64,000 bases of DNA from Chitinophagaceae bacterium. GTDB lineage: Bacteria; Bacteroidota; Bacteroidia; Chitinophagales; Chitinophagaceae. Of the stretch, positions 18,651 through 27,775 are shown one piece after another (position 1 is the stretch's first letter; each line of letters starts with the position of its first letter). The DNA is taken from contig CANFKE010000004.1 in the NCBI GenBank assembly GCA_947447465.1, forward strand, positions 62,001 through 126,000, given 5' to 3'. The notes under the pieces are model-generated. The model was not told where the DNA came from, did not search any database, and saw only the letters and a program-made list of their open reading frames with translations. The position numbers were made by a program, and so were the translations under genes.

Positions 18651-19316
18651 CTATACGGCGGGTACAAGCTCCGATAATTTGAATAATGCTCCCGGACTAT
18701 AGGAATGGATACCTACTATATGTCTGAACGATGCGTTGATCATAGCCTTGGCAACTTCATGCCCGGTTATAGGTTGCAATGCCTTAAGTCCCGGTAGTTT
18801 GCTCACCAGGCCCAGTACGGCTCCACCTATTATTTCTCCGGTTCGTGTATTGTCTCTATGGCCTTTCAGCATGCCCGGTCTCAATATATGTATGGTCTCG
18901 AAGGGTAGCTTTCTGATATCCAGTTCCAGCTCACCTTTCATACGAGAATAAAAGATCTTTGATTCTGCAGAAGCGCCACCCGCAGATACCAGAATATACT
19001 TCTGTACGCCATTGGCCGCGGCTGTCTTGGCCATATTCAGCTGATAGGTATGATCTACCAGATATTGGGCCTCCTTACTGCCGGCCGCTTTTAGGGTAGT
19101 ACCCATAGCAGAATAGAGTATGTCTCCCGTAACCCATTTTTTCCAGGCATCGGGATTATTGAAATCTGCTACATGCTCCTCCAGTTTTGCGTGCGTGATA
19201 CCAGTGCTTCGCCTTACGAACAGCTTCACTTTTTCTATTCGTGAATCGTTGAGTAAAAGTTGGGTCAGCTCTTTGCCCACAAGGCCGGTAGCACCAATTA
19301 CAATAGCAGTTTTCAT
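18651..19316 (-). CDS. NAD(P)-binding oxidoreductase, atypical SDR (HTATIP2-like)
   Basis: A 221-residue Rossmann protein. The nucleotide-binding loop is GATGLVGKELTQLL at residues 8-21. The later YILVSAGGASAESKIFYSRMKGE resembles the active-site segment of atypical short-chain dehydrogenases, with Tyr-x-x-x-Lys as YSRMK. The C-terminal half contains HILRPGMLKGHR, also typical. The substrate is unknown. It is a single gene facing away from fmt. Confidence 0.82.
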   Translation of the reverse strand: MKTAIVIGATGLVGKELTQLLLNDSRIEKVKLFVRRSTGITHAKLEEHVADFNNPDAWKKWVTGDILYSAMGTTLKAAGSKEAQYLVDHTYQLNMAKTAAANGVQKYILVSAGGASAESKIFYSRMKGELELDIRKLPFETIHILRPGMLKGHRDNTRTGEIIGGAVLGLVSKLPGLKALQPITGHEVAKAMINASFRHIVGIHSYSPGALFKLSELVPAV

Positions 19317-19417
19317 TAAGTAAATTTACGTTTATATCATCAGTATAAAATTTATGCCACACCCTTTGTGTCAATATTGTGTAGTAGTTCTATTAGACCC
19401 TCTTTCTGTTTTTACAT

Positions 19418-19425
19418 TAACTTTG
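19418..19425 (+). promoter_or_regulatory. -7 box TAACTTTG for fmt
   Basis: Exact TAnnTTTG ending seven bases before the fmt ATG, implying a leaderless or nearly leaderless transcript. Confidence 0.55.
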
Positions 19426-19432
19426 CGCTCCA

Positions 19433-20365
19433 ATGAAACCATTCGACCAACTTCGTATTGTCTTTTTCGGTACCCCTGATTTTGCTGTAGCCTCATTAAA
19501 AGCCCTGGTAGATGCGGGGGCTAATGTTGTGGGTGTGGTAACGGCAGTAGATAAGCCGGCCGGCAGGGGAAAGCAGAATCATGCTTCTGCTGTTAAGGAA
19601 TATGCCGTGGCTAATGGTCTCTACCTTATGCAACCTGAAAAAATGAAGGCCGAATCTTTCCTTCAGCAGTTGCGCGCTTGTAATGCCGATCTGCAGGTGG
19701 TCGTTGCTTTTAGGATGATGCCCGAGGTAGTATGGAATATGCCGCCAATGGGCACGCTCAATGTGCATGGTTCTCTGTTGCCACAATACCGTGGCGCGGC
19801 ACCTATCAACCGGGCCATTATGAATGGGGAAACAGAAACAGGTGTCACCACATTCAAACTGAAGCATGAGATAGATACAGGTGATATTATGCTCCAACAA
19901 AAGGTAGCAGTTTTGCCTGACGATACTGCCGGCACAATGCATGATAAGTTAATGGAGGCCGGTGCTGAGTTGTTGATCAGAACTGTAAAGGCAATTGCTG
20001 AAGGCACTATTACAGAGATACCACAGGATAAGGTAGATGCAGGTGAACTAAAGAATGCCCCAAAGATATTTAAAGAAGACACTTTGATTCATTGGGATAG
20101 AAAGGTGGCGGAGATCAATAATTTCATCAGAGGTCTGTCTCCTTATCCCGCGGCATATACCATGCTGGGCGATAAGTCCGTAAAGATATTTTCTGCCGAA
20201 CCAACTCCCGTTAACCTGTCAGTAAAGCCGGGTACTTTCGAGACCGACCATACCACCTACCTGCGTTTCGCTGGCAATGATGGTTGGCTATACATTAAGG
20301 AATTACAGCAGGAAGGTAAAAAGAGAATGGATGTCGTTTCTTTCCTGAGAGGGTACAGAGGATAA
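19433..20365 (+). CDS. fmt: Methionyl-tRNA formyltransferase
   Basis: A 310-residue cytoplasmic enzyme that formylates initiator Met-tRNA with 10-formyl-tetrahydrofolate. The N-terminal domain begins IVFFGTPDFAVASLKALVDAG. The catalytic segment is NVHGSLLPQYRGAAPINRAI (Asn, His of the formyl-transfer site). The expected Asp follows in EIDTGDIM. The C-terminal OB-fold domain begins near KIFKEDTLIHWD. Length is normal. It is a single gene read from its own box; aroQ converges from the right. Confidence 0.95.
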   Translation: MKPFDQLRIVFFGTPDFAVASLKALVDAGANVVGVVTAVDKPAGRGKQNHASAVKEYAVANGLYLMQPEKMKAESFLQQLRACNADLQVVVAFRMMPEVVWNMPPMGTLNVHGSLLPQYRGAAPINRAIMNGETETGVTTFKLKHEIDTGDIMLQQKVAVLPDDTAGTMHDKLMEAGAELLIRTVKAIAEGTITEIPQDKVDAGELKNAPKIFKEDTLIHWDRKVAEINNFIRGLSPYPAAYTMLGDKSVKIFSAEPTPVNLSVKPGTFETDHTTYLRFAGNDGWLYIKELQQEGKKRMDVVSFLRGYRG

Positions 20366-20415
20366 GTGATAAGAACTAATATACTGACCACCTCATTACA
20401 GGTCAAAGCATCCCG

Positions 20416-20856
20416 CTAACCATTTGGATGGGTCTCGCTTCCTGCAAACCACCTTACAGCTAATTCATAACCCCTCATGCCCAATCCACTTATAGACCCT
20501 ACACACTTCGCCGCTATGAATGATGTTTTACGAAAATCTTCTCTCGCCAGTACATTGCTGATGTGTACTTCTACTACTGGTACACTAATGGCACTGATAG
20601 CATCGGCCAATGCAATGCTGGTATGCGTATATGCACCTGCATTCAAAATAATGCCCTGTTTTTTGCCCATACAGCTATGCAGGAAATTGATCAGCTCACC
20701 CTCTACATTGCTCTGATAATATTCTATTGCTACATCAGGAAACTGTTGCCTCAACTTGGATAGATAGTCCTCAAAGGTCTCACTACCATATATATGTGGC
20801 TCCCTTACTCCCAGGAGATTAAGATTGGGTCCGTTTACAATAGCCAGGTGTTGCAT
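20416..20856 (-). CDS. aroQ: 3-dehydroquinate dehydratase, type II
   Basis: A 146-residue enzyme of the shikimate pathway. It begins LAIVNGPNLNLLGVREPHIYG, with the catalytic Tyr in HIYG. The catalytic His lies in PVVEVHISNV, and NAGAYTHTSIALADAI is the usual substrate-binding stretch. The ATG at 20854-20856 is preferred over one 12 codons upstream, because it gives the standard family start and lies four bases after an exact -7 box. Confidence 0.94.
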   Translation of the reverse strand: MQHLAIVNGPNLNLLGVREPHIYGSETFEDYLSKLRQQFPDVAIEYYQSNVEGELINFLHSCMGKKQGIILNAGAYTHTSIALADAISAISVPVVEVHISNVLAREDFRKTSFIAAKCVGSISGLGMRGYELAVRWFAGSETHPNG

Positions 20857-20860
20857 GCAA

Positions 20861-20868
20861 CAAAAGTA
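20861..20868 (-). promoter_or_regulatory. -7 box TACTTTTG for aroQ
   Basis: Exact TAnnTTTG on the minus strand ending four bases before the aroQ ATG; it decides the start and implies a leaderless mRNA. A TTG lies 24 bases further upstream. Confidence 0.6.
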
Positions 20869-20936
20869 AAACATCTGGGTAAATCTCAGCATACAATTCG
20901 CTCTGCCCGAATTACTTCCGTAATTTGCAGCAGATC

Positions 20937-21836
20937 ATGTGGGAAGCATATATCAAAGGGTTCAAAGCTTATCTGATGTTGGAGCGGGGTATGTCAGACA
21001 ATACCGTTGAGGCATACTTGCACGATGTGGCCATGCTGCGCGATCACATGATTGCCGAACATCAGGATATATCGCTGCAGCAAATAGAACTGGCTCACCT
21101 GCAGTCATTTTTATTGTCTATTCATGAGTTGGAGCTGGCCGCCAGCACACAGGCAAGAATTCTCAGCGGGGTTAAATCTTTCTTTCGGTACATGGCACTG
21201 GAGGAGATCATCAGAAAAGATCCTACTCAATTGCTGGAAGCACCCAAACAAAAGCGGGCATTGCCTCATGTATTGAGTATTGAAGATATAGATAAGCTGT
21301 TTAATGCCATAGATCACAGCACTCCCGAGGGTACCCGCAACAGGGCCATGCTCGAAACTATGTATAGCTGCGGCTTGCGTGTGAGCGAGCTGATCACCCT
21401 CAAACTGACCAATCTTTATCTGGATGTAGATTTCATAAAAGTATTGGGTAAGGGAGATAAAGAAAGACTGGTACCCATTGGCGATGAGGCCATTAACCAG
21501 ATACAGATTTACCGCGATCATATACGCAGTCACATAGCTATAAAAAGAGGTCAGGAAGATGTACTATTCCTTAATAGGCGGGGGGCAGGTATGTCGCGTA
21601 TTATGGTATTCTATATTATCAGAGACCTTGCTGCCAAGGCAGGATTGAAAGGGGAGATACACCCGCATACTTTGCGGCATTCATTTGCTACACACTTGGT
21701 AGAGGGTGGCGCAGACCTGCGCGCAGTGCAGGAAATGATGGGCCACAAAAGTATTACCACCACCGAAATATACACCCACCTCGACCGCACCTACCTACGC
21801 GATACATTGGAGAAATATCATCCCCGGTATAAATAG
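20937..21836 (+). CDS. xerD: Tyrosine recombinase XerC/XerD
   Basis: A 299-residue site-specific recombinase that resolves chromosome dimers at dif. An N-terminal SAM-like core-binding domain (about 1-90) precedes the catalytic domain. Catalytic residues are visible: Arg in CGLRVSELI, Lys in GKGDKERLVP, HPHTLRHSFATH, GHKSITTTEIYTH with the Tyr nucleophile. Start at the ATG at 20937; a TTG four codons earlier is less likely. A near-consensus TAATTTG ends nine bases upstream. XerD is favoured over XerC by general look only. Confidence 0.92.
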   Translation: MWEAYIKGFKAYLMLERGMSDNTVEAYLHDVAMLRDHMIAEHQDISLQQIELAHLQSFLLSIHELELAASTQARILSGVKSFFRYMALEEIIRKDPTQLLEAPKQKRALPHVLSIEDIDKLFNAIDHSTPEGTRNRAMLETMYSCGLRVSELITLKLTNLYLDVDFIKVLGKGDKERLVPIGDEAINQIQIYRDHIRSHIAIKRGQEDVLFLNRRGAGMSRIMVFYIIRDLAAKAGLKGEIHPHTLRHSFATHLVEGGADLRAVQEMMGHKSITTTEIYTHLDRTYLRDTLEKYHPRYK

Positions 21837-21837
21837 A

Positions 21838-22044
21838 TCATTCAGCATCTGCTCCCAGGATTGTGTTCCATGCGCCACATTTGTCGCAGATAAGCCATCG
21901 TTCTACTTTGCCTTTTCGGTCCATGATCGGCTCATCTTTTATCATAAGCGTTCCTTCCTCACAATCGGGGCAAGCAACAATAATGCTCTTGTCTTTGGAT
22001 AACGAAATGCCGGCACTTAGCCACTTTCTGGTTGTCTCTTTCAT
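21838..22044 (-). CDS. Small zinc-ribbon protein
   Basis: A 68-residue protein with two Cys pairs, CPDC and CDKC, 33 residues apart, which should bind one zinc. I choose the ATG at 22042-22044 because it overlaps the preceding stop as TGATG, a translational-coupling arrangement; a longer version would reach 22071 inside that gene. Function unknown; the shape resembles small regulatory or structural zinc ribbons. It converges on xerD with one base between the stops. Confidence 0.7.
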   Translation of the reverse strand: MKETTRKWLSAGISLSKDKSIIVACPDCEEGTLMIKDEPIMDRKGKVERWLICDKCGAWNTILGADAE

Positions 22045-22772
22045 CACTTCTTCAAATTGCTCGCAAACCATTTCTTTATATCTAATAGTTCCTCCATACT
22101 GATCGTATGCACCATCTTATACTCGTGATACTCGGTTTTAATATTCTTAATGGTCAGGTAGGCGTGGGCTTCGCGGCCTGTCGCTATCGGTATCACCTGG
22201 TCTTCTGTGCCATGAGCCTCAAATATGGAAACCTTATTGATAAGCTCCGGTTTGACCATCTTGTTCTTAGTCTCTTCAATCAGTTTTCCGCTCAACATAG
22301 CGATACCATGCACTCGCTCAGGCTGAGTAAGGGCTATGTTCAGACTCATCATGGCACCCTGACTGAAACCAACAAGGTATATACGAGCAGCCGGTATCCG
22401 ATATTTTTTAGCAGCTTGGTCTATAAACTGCAACATCAATTGTCTGCTTCTTTCTGGCGCCGCCGGGTCTTCTTTATCGCCAAATCTGGCAACAGGAAAC
22501 CATGCATATCCATTGGCCAATTTAATAGGTGCTCTCACCGCTACTACTATAGCCTCTTGTGGTAGTTCCTTAGTAAGACTGAACAGATCTGCTTCATTGC
22601 TCCCATAGCCATGAAGTAATATTATAAGTGGGGTAGTGCTGGTTTTGACAGATGGCTCTTTCACTATATACTTTAGTGCCATATCCTTCTGCAGGATCTT
22701 GGTCTCTTTAGCAGTTGTTGCTAAAGAACAAAGCAGTGAGATGCTGAATATAAATGCATGTATTATGTTCAT
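22044..22772 (-). CDS. Exported alpha/beta-hydrolase, phospholipase/carboxylesterase family
   Basis: A 242-residue protein from the ATG at 22770-22772, which places a signal peptide (about 1-21) at the very start; a TTG/ATG 11 codons upstream is less likely. The oxyanion loop is LLHGYGSNEADLF, the nucleophile is Ser in GFSQGAMMSL, the acid is Asp in GTEDQVIP, and a His near YKMVHTIS is the likely base. Substrate unknown, ester hydrolysis expected, outside the cytoplasm. Its TGA overlaps the zinc-ribbon ATG. Confidence 0.86.
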   Translation of the reverse strand: MNIIHAFIFSISLLCSLATTAKETKILQKDMALKYIVKEPSVKTSTTPLIILLHGYGSNEADLFSLTKELPQEAIVVAVRAPIKLANGYAWFPVARFGDKEDPAAPERSRQLMLQFIDQAAKKYRIPAARIYLVGFSQGAMMSLNIALTQPERVHGIAMLSGKLIEETKNKMVKPELINKVSIFEAHGTEDQVIPIATGREAHAYLTIKNIKTEYHEYKMVHTISMEELLDIKKWFASNLKK

Positions 22773-22877
22773 TTTTCCAGTATTGACTTTGACGAAGTTA
22801 TACAAAGTAATTTTTCCAACGCCCTGATCAGATCATTGGCACAATTGTTATGTGGTAAAAAAATAAAAACGCTGATA

Positions 22878-23153
22878 ATGGTTTTCGATGTAACGATAGA
22901 ATACGACGGAGTGCTCTATGAGTGTGGCCTTATGGAGCGAACGGCTGATGAAGCCATATGTTTTTCGGTAGATATAAGAATACCCGGCTATGGGAAAACG
23001 TTAAATACCCAATTGCATAGTCTTGAATTGATCCTCGACCCGCATTGTGGTAAATTCAAATTCAAACAACATGTACTTGGTATTCCTCCCGATATAATAG
23101 TGCTGGAGACCAAGTTAAATGAGGCTATAAAGAAGGTCGCTGACAATAATTAG
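22878..23153 (+). CDS. Small hypothetical protein, paralog of the protein at 61764
   Basis: A 91-residue soluble protein from the ATG at 22878. A longer version reaching 22758 would overlap the esterase gene and lacks protein-like content. It shares an opening IEYDGVLYECGL-like strand, a later LELILDP strand and a C-terminal LETKLNEAIKKV helix with the 83-residue protein encoded at 61764-62015 (VEYRGSVFSFNV, IEVVYEP, CEKLDALKHL). The family is unknown to me. No signal peptide. Confidence 0.65.
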   Translation: MVFDVTIEYDGVLYECGLMERTADEAICFSVDIRIPGYGKTLNTQLHSLELILDPHCGKFKFKQHVLGIPPDIIVLETKLNEAIKKVADNN

Positions 23154-23245
23154 TAATTACTTTTCTTGTCTGACAACTACTAAATATAGGTGCTTGTGAG
23201 GTCGCAATAGTCTCATATATGAGCGAGTGGTAATAATGAATTACA

Positions 23246-23272
23246 TTTACAGCTATTAAAAGTAGCTGTAAA
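23246..23272 (+). promoter_or_regulatory. Hairpin directly before the RluF-like start codon
   Basis: TTTACAGCTA (23246-23255) pairs with TAGCTGTAAA (23263-23272) around a 7-base loop, ending seven bases before the ATG. It would cover the ribosome landing site and may control translation. Confidence 0.5.
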
Positions 23273-23279
23273 GCCAAAG

Positions 23280-24680
23280 ATGAAACAAATAGAAAGCGAA
23301 TTAGTAAGTCTGAATAAGTATATCAGCTCATCGGGATTTTGTTCCAGAAGAGAAGCTGATAAATTAATAGAGCAGGAAAGAGTGACAGTCAATGATCTTC
23401 CCGCATTTCCCGGCGATAGAATTATGCCCGGCGATAAAGTGGAAGTTGATGGAGAGCCGATAAAGAAAAAAAAGAAGACCGTCTACATTGCCTGTAATAA
23501 GCCAACCGGCATAACCAGTACTACAGATGTAAGAGATAAGACCAATATCATAACTTTTCTTAATCACCCTACTCGTATATTTCCTGTAGGGCGATTGGAT
23601 AAAGATAGTGATGGTCTTATATTACTGACCAACGATGGTGATATTGTGAACAAGATCCTTCGCGCCAGTAATAACCATGAAAAGGAATATATAGTCATAG
23701 TAGATAAGAATATTACACCAGAGTTCATTCAGCAAATGAGCAATGGCGTGCCTATTTTGGGTACTCGTACTAAAAAATGTGAGGTAAGACAGGAAGGTAA
23801 TAAGCGTTTCCGCATTACCCTTACACAGGGACTTAATCGCCAGATCCGTCGTATGTGTGAGTATCTTGGTTATGAAGTAGTGAAACTTACCCGTATCCGC
23901 ATTATGAATATCAATCTGGAAGGGATGGCAGTAGGGCACTGGCGCTACCTTAGTCAACCGGAAATGGATAGGATGAATGACATGATGAGCGGATCGAGCA
24001 GTGAAGCAAAGCCGGGTAAACCAAGGTCTGCCAGAAAACCTTTCAACCCGGATGATAAACCGGAGACTGAAAAAGAGATGAAGGCAAGATTGCGTAAAGA
24101 AGCATTTCTGGAACGTGGTGCAGATGAAGGTGTAAGCACCTCAGGCAATGATATCATCGGAGTAAAGAAGGTGACCAGCCGAAAAGAAAAGGCTAAAAGA
24201 GAGAAAGAGAACTACTTTAAGATAAAGAAGGAAAAGGAGCAGAAGGCAGGCATACCCAAAGTAAAGAAGGGTAAAGCAGGTCGTGTGGTCACTGATTTTG
24301 AATCAGCAGGATTTGATGAGCAATCTATGGCAGTGGATCCGATGAGGCCGCGCAAGAAAAAAAGTGACAGTTACAAAGGTTTCAGAGATAAAGGTGGAAA
24401 GAAGGATAAGCCTGGTTTTGATGCTAAAGGAAACAAGGTCGTCAAAGGTAAAAAAGAGACCAAGGGTAGGGACAAAGGAGATGCAGGTGTTGGTAAAAAA
24501 GCCGAAAAGGGTGCAGGGCGAAGAGATGAAAAGCCAAGAAGATTAAGGCAATCTGACAGCGATGCAGCCAAGAAGAAGACTAGAAGTGAAGAAAAAGGAA
24601 AAGCCTCTACACCAAAGGGCAAACGAGCCGCAGTAAACTTTAAGACAGCTAACAAACCTACCCCAAGAGGTAGAGGATAA
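23280..24680 (+). CDS. RluF-like pseudouridine synthase with long basic C-terminal tail
   Basis: A 466-residue protein. S4 RNA-binding domain at about 11-60 ([20 protein letters not shown]), then an RsuA-family catalytic domain with the catalytic Asp107 in [10 protein letters not shown], which matches the RluF type (23S rRNA U2604 in E. coli). The family core ends near residue 235. The remaining 230 residues are Lys/Arg/Gly-rich low-complexity sequence with no domain, probably disordered and RNA-binding. It is followed by a clear terminator and preceded by a hairpin. Confidence 0.88.
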   Translation: MKQIESELVSLNKYISSSGFCSRREADKLIEQERVTVNDLPAFPGDRIMPGDKVEVDGEPIKKKKKTVYIACNKPTGITSTTDVRDKTNIITFLNHPTRIFPVGRLDKDSDGLILLTNDGDIVNKILRASNNHEKEYIVIVDKNITPEFIQQMSNGVPILGTRTKKCEVRQEGNKRFRITLTQGLNRQIRRMCEYLGYEVVKLTRIRIMNINLEGMAVGHWRYLSQPEMDRMNDMMSGSSSEAKPGKPRSARKPFNPDDKPETEKEMKARLRKEAFLERGADEGVSTSGNDIIGVKKVTSRKEKAKREKENYFKIKKEKEQKAGIPKVKKGKAGRVVTDFESAGFDEQSMAVDPMRPRKKKSDSYKGFRDKGGKKDKPGFDAKGNKVVKGKKETKGRDKGDAGVGKKAEKGAGRRDEKPRRLRQSDSDAAKKKTRSEEKGKASTPKGKRAAVNFKTANKPTPRGRG

Positions 24681-24697
24681 CCAGAAGAGATATTTAA

Positions 24698-24728
24698 GCA
24701 GAACGTACAGGATACGTTCTGCTTTTTT
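24698..24728 (+). terminator. Rho-independent terminator after the RluF-like gene
   Basis: Ten-base-pair perfect stem (GCAGAACGTA with TACGTTCTGC), five-base loop, then six T. Confidence 0.88.
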
Positions 24729-24730
24729 AT

Positions 24731-25336
24731 TTAAAATCTGTATCCCAGCTTCAATCCACCCTCAGCTAATCCATTAATTCCCTGATTCTCGCCGTCTAGT
24801 TTGTGTATGTAGGTGAATCCAAAACCAAAGTCCAAACCTAGATAGAAATGAGGTGTAGCATTAAAATTGATCGAATTATTGACCATTATTCCCAGCAGAA
24901 AATTACTTCGTGTTTTATATTCGGTAACAGCCGGGTTGTAAACAGGATCTGTCTTTTGACCTGCGCCAATTACAAGAGATGGTCCGATAGCGTACTTTAT
25001 TTTCCCAAAACCGCCGGTAGGATAGAATTTTATGCCGGGCATAAAGTAAAACATAGCATCTTGTTTATTGCCGTTTATCTGGTCATGCGCAAGGTTAAAA
25101 GTGACCACTACAGGAAGTATATAAGCAACAATAGCCTCTCTATCAATAGCCTGTTCAAAACTAACAGCCAAACCCACGCCGTTCTCTGAGAATTGCATTG
25201 GAGCAATGGCTAAAACTTTGTTGAAAGCTGATAAAACAGGAGTTGCAGGGTATCTATAGCGAGTGGTGTCTTGTGCGTAAGCATCTTTTGTCATTGCGAG
25301 AATTATGGCTACCTGAGCAAGTAATCTTAATGTCAT
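24731..25336 (-). CDS. Tandem paralog family member 1, exported, probable beta-barrel
   Basis: A 201-residue protein from the ATG at 25334-25336, giving a signal peptide that ends near AYAQ. It is the last of four adjacent paralogs. Shared blocks are APMQFSENGVGLAVSFEQ, then MFYFMPGIKFYPTGG, KYAIGPSLVIGAGQ, NNSINFN, FYLGLDFGFGFTYIHKL and a final GLKLGYRF. The alternating strands and the terminal aromatic residue suggest an outer-membrane barrel (inference). I do not recognise a named family. Confidence 0.78.
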   Translation of the reverse strand: MTLRLLAQVAIILAMTKDAYAQDTTRYRYPATPVLSAFNKVLAIAPMQFSENGVGLAVSFEQAIDREAIVAYILPVVVTFNLAHDQINGNKQDAMFYFMPGIKFYPTGGFGKIKYAIGPSLVIGAGQKTDPVYNPAVTEYKTRSNFLLGIMVNNSINFNATPHFYLGLDFGFGFTYIHKLDGENQGINGLAEGGLKLGYRF

Positions 25337-25412
25337 GATCGTGTATTTCCATTGATCTAACAGTAACCATGCCACCGGCAGTTTTTTAGGGTCCTTATTA
25401 CACCTTAAAACA

Positions 25413-25444
25413 AAAGTGGGATAAATCGATGTTTATCCCACTTT
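25413..25444 (-). terminator. Terminator between paralogs 2 and 1
   Basis: Thirteen-base-pair perfect stem (AAAGTGGGATAAA with TTTATCCCACTTT), six-base loop, followed on the minus strand by TGTTTTAAGG. It separates paralog 1 from the upstream genes. Confidence 0.75.
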
Positions 25445-25466
25445 ACATTATTTATTAGAAGTGCTG

Positions 25467-26090
25467 TTAGAATCGATAACCAATTTTAAATCCGCTTTGT
25501 ACAACGCCGGTGATGCCATCGTTTTTACCACCTATTTTATTGATGTAAGTAAAACCAAAACCAAAGTCGAGACCCAGATAAAAGTGTTCTGTTGGATTGA
25601 TGTTCAATGAGTTGTTGACCAAAATGCCCACTATAAATTTACTCTGGGTGTTGTAAGTTGTTGTGGTGGTATATGGATAATTGGGGTCATAGCTTGTGCT
25701 GCTTTTTGTTTTCTCGCCCGCACCTATTACTAAAGATGGGCCGATAGCGTACTTCACATTGCCATAGCTGCTTGTAGGATAGAATTTCAGACCCGGAGAA
25801 AAATAGAACATTGCATCCTGGTGATCGCCATTCGAAACATTGTTATTGAGGTTGAATGTTGCGATCAGCGGTAGGTAATAAGATACGATGCCACCTTTAT
25901 CTATTCCCTTTTCATAGCTGAACGACAAGCCTACTCCATTCTCAGTAAACTGTATCGGCGCTATAGCAATGATATTACTATTGTAAGCGTTGTGTGTAGT
26001 TGACTTTGCCGGTGCTTCGTCTGACTGTGCCTTAGCTACTCCTGAGATCAACAAAGGAAGTGCCATTATCATGAATTTTTTCCTGAACAT
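25467..26090 (-). CDS. Tandem paralog family member 2, exported, probable beta-barrel
   Basis: A 207-residue protein with a signal peptide (cleavage near AKAQ). It contains all the shared family blocks: IAPIQFTENGVGLSFSYEKG, MFYFSPGLKFYPTS, KYAIGPSLVIGAGEK, NNSLNINP, FYLGLDFGFGFTYINKIGG and GFKIGYRF. The variable middle carries a Ser/Thr/Tyr-rich loop (about residues 130-148), as expected of a surface loop. It lies 35 bases after paralog 3, so the two probably share a transcript ending at the 25413-25444 terminator. Confidence 0.78.
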   Translation of the reverse strand: MFRKKFMIMALPLLISGVAKAQSDEAPAKSTTHNAYNSNIIAIAPIQFTENGVGLSFSYEKGIDKGGIVSYYLPLIATFNLNNNVSNGDHQDAMFYFSPGLKFYPTSSYGNVKYAIGPSLVIGAGEKTKSSTSYDPNYPYTTTTTYNTQSKFIVGILVNNSLNINPTEHFYLGLDFGFGFTYINKIGGKNDGITGVVQSGFKIGYRF

Positions 26091-26125
26091 ATTTGTAGTG
26101 TTAAATGATTTTTTAATGTTGATGT

Positions 26126-26968
26126 TTAAAACCTGTAGCCAATTTTAAAACTGCTCTGTACCATGCCTGTAATGCCCTGATTGTTGCCGCTAAGTTGATT
26201 GATATATGTGAATCCGAAACCAAAGTCAAGACCTAAGAACATGTGAGGTGAGGGGCTGATGTTCAATGAATTGTTGACAAGAATTCCCAACATGAACTTA
26301 GTATGTGTTTCGTAAGGGTTGAAGCCGGTGAGGTATGAATAATTATCCCAGTAATGGTATTCGCCACCGGTTGTTTTTTCACCGGCACCAATTACCAAAG
26401 ATGGTCCAACTGCATATTTAGCTTTCCCGTTCTTACCTGTAGGGTAAAATTTAAGACCGGGAGCAAAGTATAACATCATATCCTGGTGTTTGCCATTATG
26501 AGCTTCTGTCTGATTGTTCAGATTGAAAGTAGTCATTACCGGCATGTAATATGATATGATGCCGCTCCTGTCAATAGTTTTTTCATAACTAACAGACAGT
26601 CCAACACCATTTTCAGTTAGTTGTATAGGAGCTATGGCCAAAATATTATCGCTCAATTTCATATTGACACCGCCATAAATGTGATTGCTGCCGTGTAGTC
26701 TGTTTTTAACGTTGCCACCTTCATTTTCACCGTTAAAATGTTCTTCGGTGCCATTTTCGTAACGCACTTTTTCTACATCCCTCAGTGGTATTGAATAGAC
26801 GGATCCATTGGCATTGTTCCAATTCCAGTAAATGATATTAGTACCATTGATCTCTTTTATTTTAGATTCAATAACATTTCCATTGCTTTGGAATATTCTG
26901 TCCTGAGCATACATGTTGCCCATAGAGAATAATGATACTACAGAAATAATAAATGTCTTTTTGATCAT
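26126..26968 (-). CDS. Tandem paralog family member 3, with extra N-terminal domain
   Basis: A 280-residue protein from the ATG at 26966-26968; an upstream start 17 codons earlier would spoil the signal peptide (cleavage near MYAQ). Unlike its siblings it has about 65 extra residues after the signal: an IFQSNGNVIESKIKEI...IPLRDVEKVRYENGT segment, which looks like the small beta-domain found at the start of some Bacteroidota outer-membrane proteins. The usual family blocks follow, ending SFKIGYRF. It begins 96 bases after paralog 4. Confidence 0.76.
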   Translation of the reverse strand: MIKKTFIISVVSLFSMGNMYAQDRIFQSNGNVIESKIKEINGTNIIYWNWNNANGSVYSIPLRDVEKVRYENGTEEHFNGENEGGNVKNRLHGSNHIYGGVNMKLSDNILAIAPIQLTENGVGLSVSYEKTIDRSGIISYYMPVMTTFNLNNQTEAHNGKHQDMMLYFAPGLKFYPTGKNGKAKYAVGPSLVIGAGEKTTGGEYHYWDNYSYLTGFNPYETHTKFMLGILVNNSLNISPSPHMFLGLDFGFGFTYINQLSGNNQGITGMVQSSFKIGYRF

Positions 26969-27064
26969 AAATAAGGTATGTGTTAGATTATCAGCATTAA
27001 TTATGCCAAAAAATAGCAATTGGCAGTATTTTATTGAGGATAAATAGAATACTGTTTAATATTA

Positions 27065-27721
27065 TCAAAAACGATAGCCGATTTTCAGTCCGCCCTGACT
27101 CAATCCTTCCACCCCATTATTTACTCCATTTAATCTGTTAAGATAGGTAAATCCTAAACCCAGTTCTACACCAAGATAAATATGATCGGTTGGGTTAAAG
27201 TTGATCGAATTATTGAGCATGACGCCAAATAAAAATTTGTCGTATGTTTGATATGTTCCCCAATAATACCCATCAGAACGTTGTTTGCCGGCACCAATAA
27301 CCATTGACGGACCAATGGCGTATTTAATTTTTCCGTAGCATGATTTGGGGTAAAATTTCAATCCGGGCATCAGGTAGAACATAGGATCCTGGTGTCGTTC
27401 ATCGGTTTGATAAGTTGTTGATGAATTAAAAGTTAACACAGCCGGCAATATGTAGTTGACAATGCCATTCTTATCAATGCTATGTTCATAGCTAAGGCCG
27501 AATCCTACACCAATTTCTGTGAACTGCATAGGTGACAGCCCCAAAACTTTATATTTTCTTGCTGCTGGTAATTGGTGACTTTCATTCATGTGAATGCCAC
27601 TAGGCATGCCCTTATCATTTGATCTTGTATTATCAGCTTTGTCATCATCATCGGTTTGTGCAAATGCGCAACTAATTGACAATATTGAAAATGCAATTAA
27701 CCCGGTCAAAAACTTGGACAT
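27065..27721 (-). CDS. Tandem paralog family member 4, exported, probable beta-barrel
   Basis: A 218-residue protein from the ATG at 27719-27721, giving a signal peptide ending near AFAQ. Family blocks: LGLSPMQFTEIGVGFGLSYEHS, MFYLMPGLKFYPKS, KYAIGPSMVIGAGK, NNSINFNP, IYLGVELGLGFTYLNRLNG and GLKIGYRF. It is the most divergent member in the last strands (GVELGLGF against GLDFGFGF). An Asp-rich linker follows the signal peptide. It lies 54 bases downstream of purM, on the same strand. Confidence 0.78.
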   Translation of the reverse strand: MSKFLTGLIAFSILSISCAFAQTDDDDKADNTRSNDKGMPSGIHMNESHQLPAARKYKVLGLSPMQFTEIGVGFGLSYEHSIDKNGIVNYILPAVLTFNSSTTYQTDERHQDPMFYLMPGLKFYPKSCYGKIKYAIGPSMVIGAGKQRSDGYYWGTYQTYDKFLFGVMLNNSINFNPTDHIYLGVELGLGFTYLNRLNGVNNGVEGLSQGGLKIGYRF

Positions 27722-27775
27722 GTAAAATGGTTGTAGAATTATGAATATCAATAGTAAATATACACTATATATTTA

